From assembly GCF_000485595.1 (NCBI RefSeq), contig NW_014577159.1, positions 438,998 through 466,198 on the forward strand: 27,201 bases of DNA. Direction: 5' to 3'. The first letter of the stretch is position 1. Each line of letters begins with the position of its first letter. This document shows positions 1-10,700 of the stretch, one piece after another. Position numbers and translations under genes: made by a program. The notes beneath the pieces are model-generated. The model had not been told where the DNA came from, made no database searches, and saw only the letters and a list, made by a program, of their open reading frames with translations. The stretch is from Priapulus caudatus. Taxonomy: Eukaryota; Priapulida; Priapulimorpha; Priapulimorphida; Priapulidae.

Positions 1-67
<67 letters not shown>

Positions 68-92
68 CGAGAGAGAGCGAGAGAGAGAGAGA
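1..92. repeat. (GA)n microsatellite
   Basis: Uninterrupted GA dinucleotides for about 57 bases, then GAGAGAGC variants to about position 92. It lies left of the last visible kinase exon, probably inside an intron of that gene. Confidence 0.95.
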
Positions 93-239
93 CATATGTA
101 GCAACATGTGTAGCAGCATGTGAAAACCACGTCAGAAACGTTGCATTACATAAAACATCATGACAAACGAACACTAACCCATAATGTACTTAAAGCTTGA
201 AATCTTGCTTTACACTCTATACATGTATATATACGTTAT

Positions 240-607
240 CAAGAGCATATAAAGAAGGAGAGCGTACAACGGTAAAATGCTGAAACCATGTTGCAGTATT
301 AGTCGAATTAATAAACTTTCCCCGTTTTATTTTGACGATTCTTTGCAGTATCATTGATCAGCTGTCCTACCTTGTTCATATAAAACAAACCGCATGTTCC
401 TACGATTCCTAAATACCAGATTTTCACCGCTTATTATCTCAGCGTAGGGGCATCGTAGGGACATGCGGTTTGTTTTATATGAACAAGGTAGGACAGCTGA
501 TCAATAATACGTCAAAATAACATGGGGAAAGTTTATTAATTCGACTAATACTGCAACATGGTTTCAGCATTTTACCGTTGTACGCTCTCCTTCTTTATAT
601 GCTCTTG
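240..607. mobile_element. Foldback (near-palindromic) DNA element with 7-bp target duplication
   Basis: The left arm (240-406) and right arm (452-607) are near-perfect reverse complements around a 45-bp loop. The ends read CAAGAGC...GCTCTTG. Both sides are flanked by ACGTTAT (233-239 and 608-614), a 7-bp direct repeat taken as the target-site duplication. The left arm has about 11 extra bases near 345-356. There is no coding capacity, so it is a MITE or foldback transposon. The superfamily is not certain: 7 bp is unusual, since 8 bp would suggest hAT and 9 bp Mutator. Confidence 0.85.
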
Positions 608-713
608 ACGTTATACATCTGACTACTGGTGATAAACAGTGAATCATTCCTGAACATAATAACATACTATATATTCTTTAATATATAGAATATAATATAA
701 TCTAGGCATTAAC

Positions 714-2036
714 CTGGAGCGATCCACCACCGCAGTATTCCATGGCTATCCAGAGTTTGTCGCGTCGCAGGTAACTGCCGTAGTAAGCCGTGATGTTGGG
801 ATGCTTGCAGTCCTTCATCATCAGAATCTCCTGACGGATGATGGAGAAGTCATCACCTGGCTCCAGCTTGATAACTTTGATAGCTGAAATATATATATAT
901 ATATATATACATAAGCATCATGTATATCCACAAACACACACGTACGCACACACACGTACGCACACACACGCACGCACACGCACTAATATATCCATATGGA
1001 CATTTATACATGTATAAGTATAACAAATATATACTTTTAAATTCCATTGCAGCAAGCAGCTTGTTCAACAATCATGCGTTAGTGTACTCTAATCTAGTGA
1101 CATGGATGCATTTTCATAAATAATAACATATAAGACTAATGATTATTAATTAGCAATAACATTTAATTATTAAATACGTGATTTTATGCATATATAATTG
1201 ATTCAGTGCAAATTGCTGGTACTTGGATATTTTTCTGTATACGTGCACACACGACAACAACAAATGAATTCATAGTGTGCATCGTAAACGAGTTCCTCCT
1301 GATTGCATGCATAATTAAGTACCCAGGATGTACAGGAATCAATGATGATCCCTACAGGAAACAAGCCACAACATGCATTGCTGAAATTGGGTCATAAACA
1401 TGATAAAACATCTATTGGCTAACTCACTGGTTAGCTTAATAGATTTCTATCCTACTTTCCACTCATTTTCTATAACGTATATGACAAATGACATGAAACA
1501 GAGAGTTTCCCTGGTTCCTAAAATACCCAAATCTATATGTGGGCTTCGCTTGTTGTGCTCTAAACAAATCCTTGCAGTTAAGCAATAACAAGAAATAATC
1601 ACCAGTAGCTAAACTCCAGTATGAACCACTTTCATGTCAAGAAACTATCACCAAGTGACTAAGTTATCACGTACAAATGAAGCATCTGGCCACGACCGAC
1701 ATAGCGACCAGCATTATCCGATCATACATCACGCTCGACACAATGCGAACAGTTAACTGATTAATAATAAATAATAAAGTATAAGTATAATAAGTATAGC
1801 ATAAGTAAGTCGAGGCCACGACCACGAAAAATGCAAAATCGACACAACGCAAACAATTCACTGATTTTGTGTCGCAGTAAAGAAGTTGCAACCAGCTTAC
1901 CCGCTAACTCGCCAGTGTCTATGTGGCGCGCTTTGTACACGTCGCCATACGTCCCACTGCCGACTCGCTGAATCAGCTCGAAATCCTCCTGTGGGTTTCG
2001 CCGGGAGATGTCCGGCCCGACAACTGCCGCGCACAT
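714..2036 (-). CDS. MAP4K3: MAP4K3/MAP4K5-family Ser/Thr kinase, first two coding exons (partial)
   Basis: This is the N-terminus of a germinal-centre kinase (STE20 group) that acts upstream of JNK and in amino-acid signalling to mTORC1 in known family members. Coding exon 1 is 1901-2036 and exon 2 is 714-883; the intron has a GTAAGC donor and a TTTCAG acceptor, phase 1. The 102 residues contain the family signature [14 protein letters not shown], the glycine loop G26-S-G-T-Y-G31-D-V33, the catalytic lysine K48 ([12 protein letters not shown]), the helix-C glutamate E64, and the hinge [10 protein letters not shown]. The start is the first ATG after an in-frame TAA at 2061-2063. Exon 2 ends with a GTTAAT donor in phase 0, and the rest of the kinase and the CNH domain lie off the left edge. 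[10 protein letters not shown] and [10 protein letters not shown] fit MAP4K3 better than MAP4K5; an invertebrate may have a single ancestor of both. Confidence 0.9.
886..985. repeat. (AT)n followed by (CA)/(CGCA)n microsatellites
   Basis: An AT run at about 888-909 lies immediately next to the exon-2 acceptor of the kinase gene. An imperfect ACACACGTACGC run follows at about 930-983. Both are intronic, and the AT run forms part of the polypyrimidine/acceptor neighbourhood read on the minus strand. Confidence 0.85.
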
Positions 2037-2300
2037 TGCTGCGGAGGACTGTTGTACACGTTAGTCAAGTGCTGTTCAATCTCAGAGCTGTGCTCTCAAC
2101 ATCATCTGCAATGACGAACGCAATTAATTCCTCGAAAAAATAACAAATGAACGTGAGAATGAAATCACAATCAGTTAATGAATTTGCAGTGAAGGTTAGA
2201 TGATCTTTCACATGTGACCTTTCTTCACGTGTGCCTGATCTTGATGACTACAACAGCAAGTCCATTAATATCCGATTGATCATCTAGGCATCATCTAGGG

Positions 2301-2375
2301 CAGTGGTTGGCAAACTTTTCAGAGCGAGGGCCGCATCAGTGGGCCATGAAAAGTCAAAGGGCCGCACCTTTTAAA
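2301..2375. mobile_element. hAT-like element end (fragment)
   Basis: The sequence starts CAGTGGTTGGCAAAC and continues into GGGCCGCA motifs, the usual look of a hAT terminal inverted repeat. No matching opposite end is seen nearby, so I call only a terminal fragment. A CATCTAG-like word occurs on both sides (about 2291 and 2636), but it is too degenerate to accept as a target duplication. It lies about 260 bp upstream of the kinase start codon. Confidence 0.45.
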
Positions 2376-5300
2376 ATCGGGCGATGCGCTCTAAGATAAC
2401 AAGGAGAGGAAGCATTTATCATCAGGCAATGAAGTATTATGAGATACGAAAATAGCTGCGCCACGTTATTTTCAAACAAGTAATAATCTTCAGCAGACTT
2501 AAACCTTCTCACTACAACCGTATTTCAAATGGGGTCAAAACCGGGTCCGGGATCACGATGCACCCGCTGTGGCATAGGTCACTGCCCATCATTGATTGAC
2601 AGGGCCTGCTCATGACATTTCAAGTCAGCTTACTGCATCTAGAGGGCCAGCACGAATTCATTACCACACAGAATAGTGATCGCTTCTCCCTATATATAAA
2701 TGAGCCATGGTTATCTTCTAGTATTATCACATAAAAAAGGATTGAGGTGCAAACTTCTCACGAAATCAGTATCAAGACAGAGACATAACTACAATGCATC
2801 TCCACATTTGCTCTCATCACAGCGCGCTGCAATCGTACCTGATTAACGAGGGATAATTTGCTTGCAGCCTCTATCTGCTGTCATCTCATGATGTGCTACA
2901 GGAGAGACACCAACTCACCGAGATCACTGTCCACTCTACGATTCTGAAAGACATGCGATTTGCGATGAATTTTTTAAAAATCTTTAACATTTTTTATTGT
3001 AATATCTTACTCATTCAAGACTATCCTCAACACATCACTGGCACATAACGGCGTTTAAGTCCGGATGAAGAGACTAGGAGCCGTCAGGCAGGCATTACCT
3101 CCAATCTAAATTTAGCAAAACCTAAAAATCTCTTCAAGACTATGCTATAAATATTGTACACTGATATCATAGGTTACGGTGTTTGACAACAAAACTGGAA
3201 GTTGATTGCAGCTGCTTACACTTGCTACCACGTGGTCACGTGCAATATTTTAAATGTTTAATCATGGTACTTGCTTGCCTATGTCAAAGCTACTGCTAGT
3301 GTTCAACACTTTTACAGGATGTGATAAAAAAAAATGGAGGCAATTTTTGTACAAAAGCTGCAAAATACATTTTGAAGAATGATTCAACCCTATGGCAAAT
3401 TAAAACTAAATGACAAATTGCCATCTAATTTCTGTTGTTGCAAGCGAGTACTAACTAATTCCTCAACCTCACTCTAACCTAACCACACCTCCAACTTACT
3501 CTAAATGATATATGTACATACAAACATTTTTACGTAAACGAACACAGCAAAGATGTGAGATTTACATAAGCACACGTGGGCAGTTACTCTAGTTTTCCAT
3601 TTGTGACTAAAAATAACTTTAGTGGCTCAAGTTTTGGCTAAAACTTAGAAACAACACACAGAGTAAAGGGAGCCATGTATTGAATAGCAGCTTTCTGAGT
3701 GAAGCTTAAAAAGGTATTATCAGAGCATACCCTGTTATAAGACAAAACATTGATAATTCAGATTATCAAATTAGCTGAATGCAGGAACGTTTGTTTGAAA
3801 ACCATAGCCTTGCATTTCTGCCAAGATGCTATTGAAAACCAAGCATACTTAACCTGTGCAGGTGTTTAAAATACAAAATTATTTACTATGAAAATAGAAT
3901 CACAATGCAGAATATTCACTGCTTAATACAACAGGTCAGGTCACTGGGTTGGTGTAGTAACAACACACTAAGTAAACGTACAGTCCAGTCAAGTGTCTTG
4001 GTGAAGGCCAAAAATATAAAAGGCACACTTACGTGACTGAGACATACGAGCGTACATGAATACCAGCAACACGACACTCAAGGTATAGACATCCTAGATA
4101 CTGAATTATCATCTACGACTCATCGTTGACTCATTCTCTTATCCACATCTTTGTTGGTTTGATAGACTAAACTCGTTTAAAAGTAAAATCATTACAAAAA
4201 AAGAAAGCAGCAAAATGATCCCAGGCAACTGAAGACATATGCAGCAAGAAATTCTAAGTGCAGTATTTTTTACACATATTCTTAGTATTTCTATTCTGCG
4301 TTACAAGTAATCATGAGTAATCGGAATGCAATTCAAAGCTATGGTATGCGCTGACACGCATCTGGCACAAGTGCCAGTAAACCATTTTCACTCTTGTGAC
4401 TGTCCTTTGCGTAACCAAACAGTTGCATGAGAGATACAGAAAGGTGCTTTTGAACCGATGATTGTGAATGAACTTAGACATGATAATGGACAGTTGGCAT
4501 AAAATATGCATTTAGTATACAGACTTACACTTACACATTAGACATTATCTATAACTTAATTGCTGATCACAGATGCAGACTGCAGTCACAACCACACACA
4601 TGTTTATCAGACAGAAATTGACAGACTGCATTGAATCGATTTACTAGTGGCATTTGCTACTTGCATAGTGTTTATTTGCCAGAGTGATATCAGAGTGATA
4701 TGAGAGAGCTCTAAGGAGTGGCAGCAATTGGAAGACAGGCTTAATCACGACCTTGGGTTCAGCGTGACTGATTGAAAAATAAGGACTGACGACAAACTGA
4801 ATACGGATTACTTCATAAGTATTGATTTAAAGTTACAACGAATATAAGTTACCCAATGGCATTGACATTCACTTCCTGTTTTAATATGATTTATTTGTGT
4901 CAAAGATTGTTTGAATGAAAAGCATGTTTACTACAAAATTTAAGCAGGCTTCCTAATGTTTAATATAAATTAAAGCAAAGCAGCAAGCATAGGAATGAGT
5001 CTCAGACAGCCTAAAATAAAAATTGTTCAGGAGCCCCCCTCCCCCACCTCCCAAGACTCAGCTACTAGCCATGGTGCTTCGGCACCATAAGGGCTGGTTG
5101 ATATTGTCAAGGGATGTAGACTTTACAGATTGCTAGCCCAGTTGGCTTGTGACGATTTTCGGTTAGTTTCATGCCCTGGTGATATAGTCCCTAGAAACAA
5201 GTGAGCTACTAAGGACATTCAGGGTAATCTGCACAGTTTGGCCAAATAAAGCATACAGAGTTTAGGTGAATAGTGGCTCAGGTCTACAATGGACCACCGT

Positions 5301-5423
5301 GTATACGTCAGCACCGCAATCACCTTCTAATCCTAATCCAATCATAATAGGGCACTATCAAATTAGCAATCAGATTTGAGCATGCTTACTAAGCTAATGG
5401 CATATCGTGTATGACAAGCTTTA
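2376..5423. other. Intergenic region without recognisable genes
   Basis: About 3 kb of AT-rich sequence between the kinase 5' end and the first clear element to the right. I saw no exon-like conserved peptide on either strand, only short random ORFs. The one structured site I noticed is a hairpin with a TTCG loop near 5071-5088. Confidence 0.6.
5071..5088. other. Perfect 7-bp hairpin with TTCG tetraloop
   Basis: ATGGTGC-TTCG-GCACCAT forms a perfect stem closed by C-G around TTCG, the very stable cUUCGg RNA loop. Flanking AGCC (5067-5070) and GGCT (5092-5095) could extend the stem after a small bulge. No gene context is seen, so the function is unknown and chance is possible. Confidence 0.5.
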
Positions 5424-5664
5424 AGAGGGGCTTATGTTGCGCTTGCGAGCCGACTCGACTGGAAGCAACTGGCTGGAATTCACTGCGACTGTATTGCTTA
5501 GGTCGGTCGACTGCGACGCGACTGCCTGCGACTGGCCGCCACTAGTTGCTCAGAATAGAACAGTGGGCAACTGGACGCAACTAGTCGCTGCTGATCGCTT
5601 CCAGTTGCTCGAAATCCAGTTGCTTCCAGTCGAGTCAGCTCGCAAGCCCGACATAAGCCCCCCT
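5424..5664. mobile_element. Harbinger-like MITE with long terminal inverted repeats
   Basis: Inverted arms of about 45-50 bp, reading AGAGGGGCTTATG at the left and the complement of AGGGGGGCTTATG at the right, share GCTTGCGAGC and GACTCGACTGGAAGCAACTGG. Flanking TTA trinucleotides (5421-5423 and 5665-5667) match the 3-bp TWA duplications of PIF/Harbinger elements. The interior repeats CAACTGG/CGACTG words and has no coding potential. Confidence 0.7.
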
Positions 5665-6780
5665 TTAGGCTAAAAGTATTAAAAACATGTGATACCATCA
5701 AAACATCAAATTATCCCTTGGACTTGGAAAAACTACCTAGAGCCTGCCACACAAACAGCTATTTAACTTTTCATTACGTGTTTAAGCCAGCAGCCCTAAT
5801 GCATGGAGGTATTTCTGGGCCTGGGCCAGGGTTCTAAAGAAGACTTGACTACAAGTAGGTAGAATGGATAAACTGTACTTCGATAACACTGCATTAAGTG
5901 GTGCAGTAAAATAGAGTTAAGTGACTAATACTCCAACTGGAACTGTCTGTGGCAGTTCAATTTGAGTACCAAATAGTATGTGACTATGAGAATATATTAT
6001 GGTATATGCACAACTTATTGCAAAGTTATGTACTTAAATGATGCATATATATGTCCCTTGATTTAACTTGAAATTCCATAAGGTAGTGGGCTAGATCATG
6101 CACACTACCTACCTAATAAACTACACCACTTGTCAGTCTCCGACAAACATAATTTCCTGCAGAAGTATTAGGGTTTAAATGTTAGAGTAAAACAGTTGGG
6201 AAAATGGATCAACTTTGCATTTTTAGCTAATAACTGCACACCTGTGCACAAACTGTTGAGAGTTATCCACCTTCAAGCTGCCTGATTTGATTTTTATTGA
6301 ATCTGATCTCCTGCCTTGGGCCCTATACACACCGTTACTGTTACTTAGCCACAACAAATTATGGTCAAAACCTATCTTCAGCTTTGTGCATCTAGGTGTG
6401 AAGTTGTTTAGCAAAATACACATTTTTGAACCAACTATTTTACTCTACAATGGAAGCCCTTCCATTTCTGCAGGAAATGCAATGCAGAAGAAAATGACAA
6501 CTGTTTAACGTGGGAGAGGCATACTTTAGCCTAGTACTAAGTAGGCATACTTTAGTACTTTTAGAGTTTAGTAGTAGTTTTAGTATCGTTTAGTAGAGTA
6601 GATAGGCGGTGTGCATTACGTAAGACACTAGACTAGTCACTACACTGTACGCAATCCTTGTTCTCGGCCTAACCGATTCATTTATTGTCATGCACACAAT
6701 TCATTACGATGATCAATAGTGTCGGTAATTTTAACATTTTATTCAATTTGTCATCACTAGGATTAGTAATACTAATAGTA
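5665..6780. other. Intergenic region, no recognisable feature
   Basis: About 1.1 kb of AT-rich sequence with only short random ORFs. A small local duplication of GGCATACTTTAG occurs near 6518 and 6543. Confidence 0.5.
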
Positions 6781-6819
6781 ATACTATATAGTTACTAGTA
6801 CTAGTAGAAAGCCAGAAAT

Positions 6820-7290
6820 ACCGCTACCAGTACCAGTACCAATACCACTACGACTACCAGTGTACCACTACCAGTGGCAGTGTACCACTACCAGTGGCAG
6901 TGTACCACTACCAGTGTACCACTACCACTACCAGTGTACCACTACCACTACCAGTGTACCACTAGGCACTACCAATAGGCAATACCAGTGTACCACTACC
7001 ACTAGGCAATACCAGTGTACCACTACCACTACCAGTACCACTACCAGTGTACCACTACCACTACCAGTACCACTACCAGTGTACCACTACCACTACCAGT
7101 GTACCACTACCAGTGTACCACTCCCACTACCAGTGTACCACTACCACTACCAATGTACTACTACCACTACCAGTGCACCCCTACCACTGACTGAGTACCA
7201 GTACCAGTTTAGTGAGTTACCAGTCAGAAACGTTACGTGCAATATACGCAGTACTACTGAGTACTGGTACTGGTACTGGTAGGCTACTGT
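6820..7290. repeat. TACCAC/TACCAG minisatellite with inverted end
   Basis: Irregular arrays of ACCACTACCAGTGTACC units fill roughly 6820-7200. The right end switches strand, with ACTGGTACTGGTACTGG at about 7260-7280 complementary to the ACCAGTACCAGTACC block at about 6828-6840. The open frame across it (a Tyr/His/Gln/Thr repeat) is a by-product of the repeat. Confidence 0.85.
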
Positions 7291-7408
7291 ACTGGTGCAC
7301 AGTTTAGTGAATGAACAAAATACCAAGGTAACAGCCCTAACAAGCGGATTACCTATACGATAGGGCGGCTGCTTACATAACAAATTAACATTTCCTTTAT
7401 CCGAGCTC

Positions 7409-7417
7409 TATATAAAT
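7409..7417 (+). promoter_or_regulatory. Possible TATA box (TATATAAAT)
   Basis: A TATATAAAT word lies about 80 bp before an AAGATGGCGGC start-like motif (7494-7504) and about 370 bp before the DEK start codon. Placement is suggestive only, because AT-rich words are common here. Confidence 0.3.
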
Positions 7418-7493
7418 GATACTATACTTGAAGTACGCTTGTAAATGGGAACATTAATATTAATAACATAAGACTGATAAGGGTAGGTAAGCG

Positions 7494-7504
7494 AAGATGG
7501 CGGC
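7494..7504 (+). promoter_or_regulatory. YY1-like motif AAGATGGCGGC
   Basis: This is an exact match to the YY1 core AANATGGCGGC, which in animals often lies just downstream of transcription starts. It contains the ATG of a 23-codon reading frame (7497-7568). A related GAAGATGGC context recurs at the DEK start codon about 287 bp downstream. Confidence 0.45.
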
Positions 7505-7723
7505 TAATTCTCGTAACTGCGAGAAATTGGAGTTACTTGAAAACAGATATAGGGATTTATCGGATTAAAGATATAAATTATTAACAAATTATTAGTAGAA
7601 ATAAAATGACCAATTCAACTTTTTGGAAAACCATATGATTTATGTAATAATTTCTTTGAATAAAACCAAAAGAACCAATGATCAATCTTCTAACAGATTA
7701 ATGTAACTGGTAAATGCAATGTA

Positions 7724-7759
7724 ATTGGCTGTGCTTGGCAGCCATACGCTTTTCCCGCC
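7724..7759 (+). promoter_or_regulatory. DEK proximal promoter: inverted CCAAT (ATTGG) and E2F-type TTTCCCGCC
   Basis: ATTGG at 7724-7728 is an NF-Y site in reverse orientation. TTTCCCGCC at 7751-7759 matches the E2F consensus TTTSSCGC. Both lie within 60 bp of the DEK start codon. E2F control of DEK is known in mammals; its conservation here is an inference from the motifs. Confidence 0.55.
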
Positions 7760-7783
7760 ATTCCGCAAATCAAGCTGACGAAG

Positions 7784-10700
7784 ATGGCAAAGCCGAAAGC
7801 CGCATCTTTCTCAGAAGAGGAGGTACGCATTAGTATCTATACGTAATACATAACGGAAATTCATAAAACAAACTATGCGGTTCGTAAAATGTAGAAAACT
7901 TGTTCCCATACGAAGGCGTTTTCCCAGTTTCAATTGCTCTTCGTTACAACTCTGTCAACTGTCCCCCTCCCACTCACTCAGTCACTGCAGCTCATACTCA
8001 TACTCATACTCATAGTCATACTCATAGTCATACTCATAGTCATAGATAGTCATACTCATACTCATACTCAGTCATACTCGTACTCATACTCAGTCATAGT
8101 CATACTCATAGGGTCTATGTCCCCCAGGGTAGGCCTACTGCCGGAACGTACCCTGGGTACGGTCTGGTATACCGGAACGTACCCTGGTAACTATTTGATA
8201 GGGTTAGGGAGTAGAGGTAGGCGATTCCCTAGACTCGTTACTCGTTCGTGTAATACTAATAGTGGAGTAGGCGAGGTACGGTCCGGCATATTTATTTATG
8301 ATATTACTAGATAGTACCAGGGTACGTTCCGGTATACCGGACCGTACCCAGGTTACGTTCCGGCAGTACCCCTGGGTGACATAGACCCTCTCAGTCACAC
8401 TGCACCGGAGTCGTAGATACAATAATGTAACCCAACAAGAGTAGGGTTACTACGCGAGCCTATTGGCTATTCTTTTCTTTGGAGGAACCCCTGAGTGATT
8501 CACTCAGGGCAGTTTTATGGTGCGTTTTTCGAGACTAGAACTTCCAAACTGGGTTTATTCTAAACACGAACCTTTCTCCGCTATCCTGGGACTTACTATG
8601 TATCACAATACTCTGTATTAAACTAATAATAATATAACCTAGCTGTTACAAAATTTCGAAGTGACGAGTGGCGATATTTCGAGCGCCATTTCTGTTGACC
8701 TGTGACGTACGCATTCCCAATGCGCATAGCATTCGGCTAACTTCAGCTCCTGTGTTGCCTGACATGCTGGCTCTGGTGACGCCATGACTGACAGCAGGCA
8801 TCCCATGATGCATTCGATCTTGGAGTCGAAGTTAGCCGAACGCTATACACATTGGGAATGCGTACGTCACAGGTCAACAGAAATGGCGCTCGAAGTATCG
8901 CCGCTCGTCGCTTCAAAATTTTGTAACAGGTTATATTAGTTTAATACAAAGTATTGTGATCAGCCTAAAAATTACTTTTTTTTTACGAGTGCTCTTTTAA
9001 TTTTGTATGAAAAAAAGAGCTCTCGTAATTTTTTTTATGAGAGCTACTTTAGGCTTGGCCAGAGCTACTTTTTCATAGCCTGATTTTGTTAAAATTTTCA
9101 TAATTTTGATGCACGGACTCTAATAATGTCTCAGAAGCCAGAAATTGTGTCTATAATTATCGTAAAGGTGTTTCCCAAATGAAAGTCAAGATTATGCTTT
9201 GGCGAAATCGACGAGGTCAACAATCATTCATAATGGTGACAAAATCACGGAGGCCGGGTTTACATGCATGTTGCTGTATGCATGTTGTGTACAAAGTATG
9301 ACTGCATGCACTGATTGTCTCATTCGCATTATTTTGTTCATTCAAATCTCGTCGCAGCAAGGCAGCTTATGTCTGTGCAAAAAAATGCAAGGGACGGGTG
9401 GAAACAGTACTGAACAAGTTCTAGTTACTATTACTAATACTAACACAACTAGTTGAATTAGTAATATTATTCGTAATAACCTAAGACCCTTAGGCAGGGA
9501 TGAGAATCTTCTGCGGATCCGCGGAAATCCGCGGATTTCACAGTCCCAGGGTCGTTTTTGTGAAACGTCTAAATCTGTTGAGAGAAAATTTTAGGGGGGT
9601 TAGAATGTACAAATTTTTATTTTACAGTCCAACAGTACCTTCATTTAATAACATTGTAATATAGTTTGCTTTACAATATAGACACGGCTTAGTTCACTGT
9701 TTGAGATTGTCAGACGTTGGCCAGTGTGTGCATTTATTTGACGCTGCAAGTGTGTGTGTATGTGATGTGTGCCGCGCGTGCTACGCAGGCCGGATATAAT
9801 ACGCGATCGATCGATCGTGTACATCAAAAGCTGCCGCGTCACGCGTGGCCTTGAGGCTCATTTTATGGAGTAGCCGGCCCAGGCTCTGCGACTGTTTCAC
9901 GTGGTAGGAAACGTAGGTACGAACTGTTTCACTTCTCGCCAATGAAGTTGAAAGTTCTGTTTATAATACATATATATACATAACCATAAAAGGTGGTGTC
10001 GCGAGCTGCCTTTTTCGGTGACCTTTGAAAACGATAAAAAATTAATGTCGCGCGATCGCGCCCTAGCTCCTAGGGTGTTAGGAATATTATATCGTGCGCG
10101 CAAGGGAGGATTTTTGGGCAACCTTTGGCGTAGCAAATAAAGCGTTTCCTTTCCTGATGTCTGATCACTGTGGGGCTCACAGACTTGCCTTGCAGCAGGA
10201 CAAGTCGCTAAAGTTGTTCAATATGATAAAATATCTACTGTAGTGACCAGAAACAAATTTGAAACTGCCTGGACAATGAACATCTTATATTATATAAAGG
10301 TTAGCCTTTGGGACATTGTGGAAGTGTACATTAAAATAATTTTGTTTGCAGAATGGAAGTAAATTTTTGTGTTGATTATTAATTCTAGTGTTAGGATAAT
10401 GACAGTGCAATATATACTCCCTGCACTGTACTGTAATATGCTCTGTAACAATTCTGTTCTGTATGTGTCTCCTAATGCAATTTTATGCCTTGTAAGTTGT
10501 GAAAATTCAAAAACTTTCTGAACCCCCTGACATGCAGGCTTCACCCAGGTCCCTGCACCTGCCCGCTAACCCCCCACCCCCCCCCCCCACCGCTGGATCC
10601 CGGNNNNNNNNNNTTGATAGAATTTTATGTCATGGAAATGGTAAAAATAAAAAAATATGTGCCCCTAGCAAGGGCTCCCCCTAGAGGTGCCCCCCCCCCC

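Noticed and set aside
6860-7282. 140-codon Tyr/His/Gln/Thr-rich frame
   Set aside because: It is a translation of the TACCAC minisatellite and has no exon signals.
9199-9456. 85-codon frame in DEK intron 1, and an alternative frame reading KAAYVCAKKCKGRVETVLNKF
   Set aside because: No recognisable domain and no paired splice signals with correct phase to DEK exons.
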